Positions 63,587-64,000 of a DNA stretch of 64,000 nucleotides are shown piece after piece (position 1 is the first letter of the stretch; each line of letters opens with the position of its first letter). The position numbers and the translations under genes were made by a program. The DNA is from Nannocystis exedens (GTDB taxonomy: Bacteria; Myxococcota_A; Polyangia; Nannocystales; Nannocystaceae): contig NZ_NETK01000001.1 in assembly GCF_002343915.1 (NCBI RefSeq), positions 2,676,001 through 2,740,000 on the forward strand, given 5' to 3'. The notes under the pieces were generated by a model that did not search any database, was not told the DNA's origin, and saw nothing but the letters and a program-made list of their open reading frames with translations.

Positions 63587-64000
63587 CCGCCCACGACCCG
63601 CGCGACGCGACCGGCGAGCACGACCCCGGGCCCGCGCCTCGCCTGCCGCGGCCCGAGCTCGCGAGCGACCCGGAGCACCGGGTCCACAAGGCCGCCCTCG
63701 CCGCCGAGCTGTTCGACCGGCCCGCCGAGGCGGTGCGCGTCGGCCCCTACCGGATCTGCCGCCGCCTCGGGCAGGGCAGCATGGGCACGGTCTACCTCGC
63801 CGACGACGAGCGCCTCGGGCGGCAGGTCGCGCTCAAGCTGCTGCACGAGGAGCAGTACGGGCCGCGGCTGCAACGCGAGGCCCACGCGCTGGCCCGGCTG
63901 TCGCATCCCAACGTCGTCCAGGTGTTCGAGGTCGGGGTCGCCGGCGGTCGCGCCTTCGTCGCCATGGAGTACGTGCCCGGGCAGACGCTGCACGCCTGGC
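63532..64000 (+). CDS. Ser/Thr protein kinase, N-terminal part (cut by window end)
   Basis: The frame from ATG 63532 (GGAGA five bases upstream) or ATG 63574 encodes a cytoplasmic leader (DVTAHDPRDATGEHDPGPAP) and the start of a kinase domain: VGPYRICRRLGQGSMGTVYL (glycine loop), RQVALKLLHEEQYG (Lys) and LSHPNVVQVFEVGV, AFVAMEYVPGQTLH. The catalytic loop and the rest lie beyond the window. It follows the ECF sigma gene by about 90 bp, on the same strand, and thus forms a second sigma-kinase pair; unlike the kinase at 24305 there is no zinc finger at its N-terminus. Confidence 0.85.
   Translation, partial: MALAATSQQRLHLEMADVTAHDPRDATGEHDPGPAPRLPRPELASDPEHRVHKAALAAELFDRPAEAVRVGPYRICRRLGQGSMGTVYLADDERLGRQVALKLLHEEQYGPRLQREAHALARLSHPNVVQVFEVGVAGGRAFVAMEYVPGQTLHAW

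Overview
The window is very GC-rich and carries gene families typical of a Myxococcota/Polyangia (Nannocystis-like) bacterium. Evidence for this: many secreted lipoproteins with long Thr/Ser linkers, a MYXO-CTERM-like C-terminus on an M36 metalloprotease, IgGFc-binding-type and thrombospondin-type-3-type surface proteins, Ser/Thr protein kinases next to sigma factor genes, and a myxobacterial-type sigma-70 factor. The taxon assignment is inference from protein character only.

Region 1 (1 to about 7.4 kb) is a nested insertion-sequence block followed by broken genes. An IS21-type istA (tail only)/istB pair leads into two IS1380-family copies in direct orientation; the second is complete with 19-bp inverted repeats. 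An IS630-family element sits in the CTAG beside it and its transposase has a frame break at an A7 run. Behind these lie a gene tail coupled by ATGA to an ORF that appears to be a chimera of an unrecognised protein and a Cys-rich surface-protein tail.

Region 2 (7.4 to 38 kb) is mostly exported proteins: an IgGFc-binding-like lipoprotein and a deleted/frameshifted paralogue, an M36 metallopeptidase with PA insert, a 1232-residue membrane-anchored helical-repeat protein, small Cys-rich lipoproteins, two von Willebrand A-like lipoproteins, two beta-propeller lipoproteins and a calcium-binding-repeat lipoprotein. Within it is a regulatory pair: a sigma factor (23419-24222) divergent from a kinase carrying an N-terminal anti-sigma-type zinc finger (24305-26956). 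A degraded receiver domain lies near 9.9 kb.

Region 3 (38 to 61 kb) is a type VI secretion locus on the minus strand. From the upstream end the order is tssE, tssF, tssG, an FHA protein and a lipoprotein; then an FG-GAP lipoprotein and a plus-strand lipoprotein; then an FHA/CpaF-like pseudo-ATPase, tssJ, tssK, tssL, tssM, tssC and tssA. A kinase gene with a Pro/Ala-rich N-terminus converges on the tssA end. With the two FHA proteins it suggests Ser/Thr-phosphorylation control of secretion. tssB, hcp, vgrG, clpV and PAAR are not in the window. tssA encodes two ImpA_N domains and is frameshifted in its proline linker.

Region 4 (61 to 64 kb) holds an ankyrin membrane protein, a DUF6010-like membrane protein, an ECF-type sigma factor and the start of another Ser/Thr kinase, cut by the window edge.

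A short palindromic signal with half-site GGACA(T/G)G recurs in gaps and in flexible linkers across the whole window and is the strongest unexplained pattern. No tRNA, rRNA or CRISPR array was recognised.
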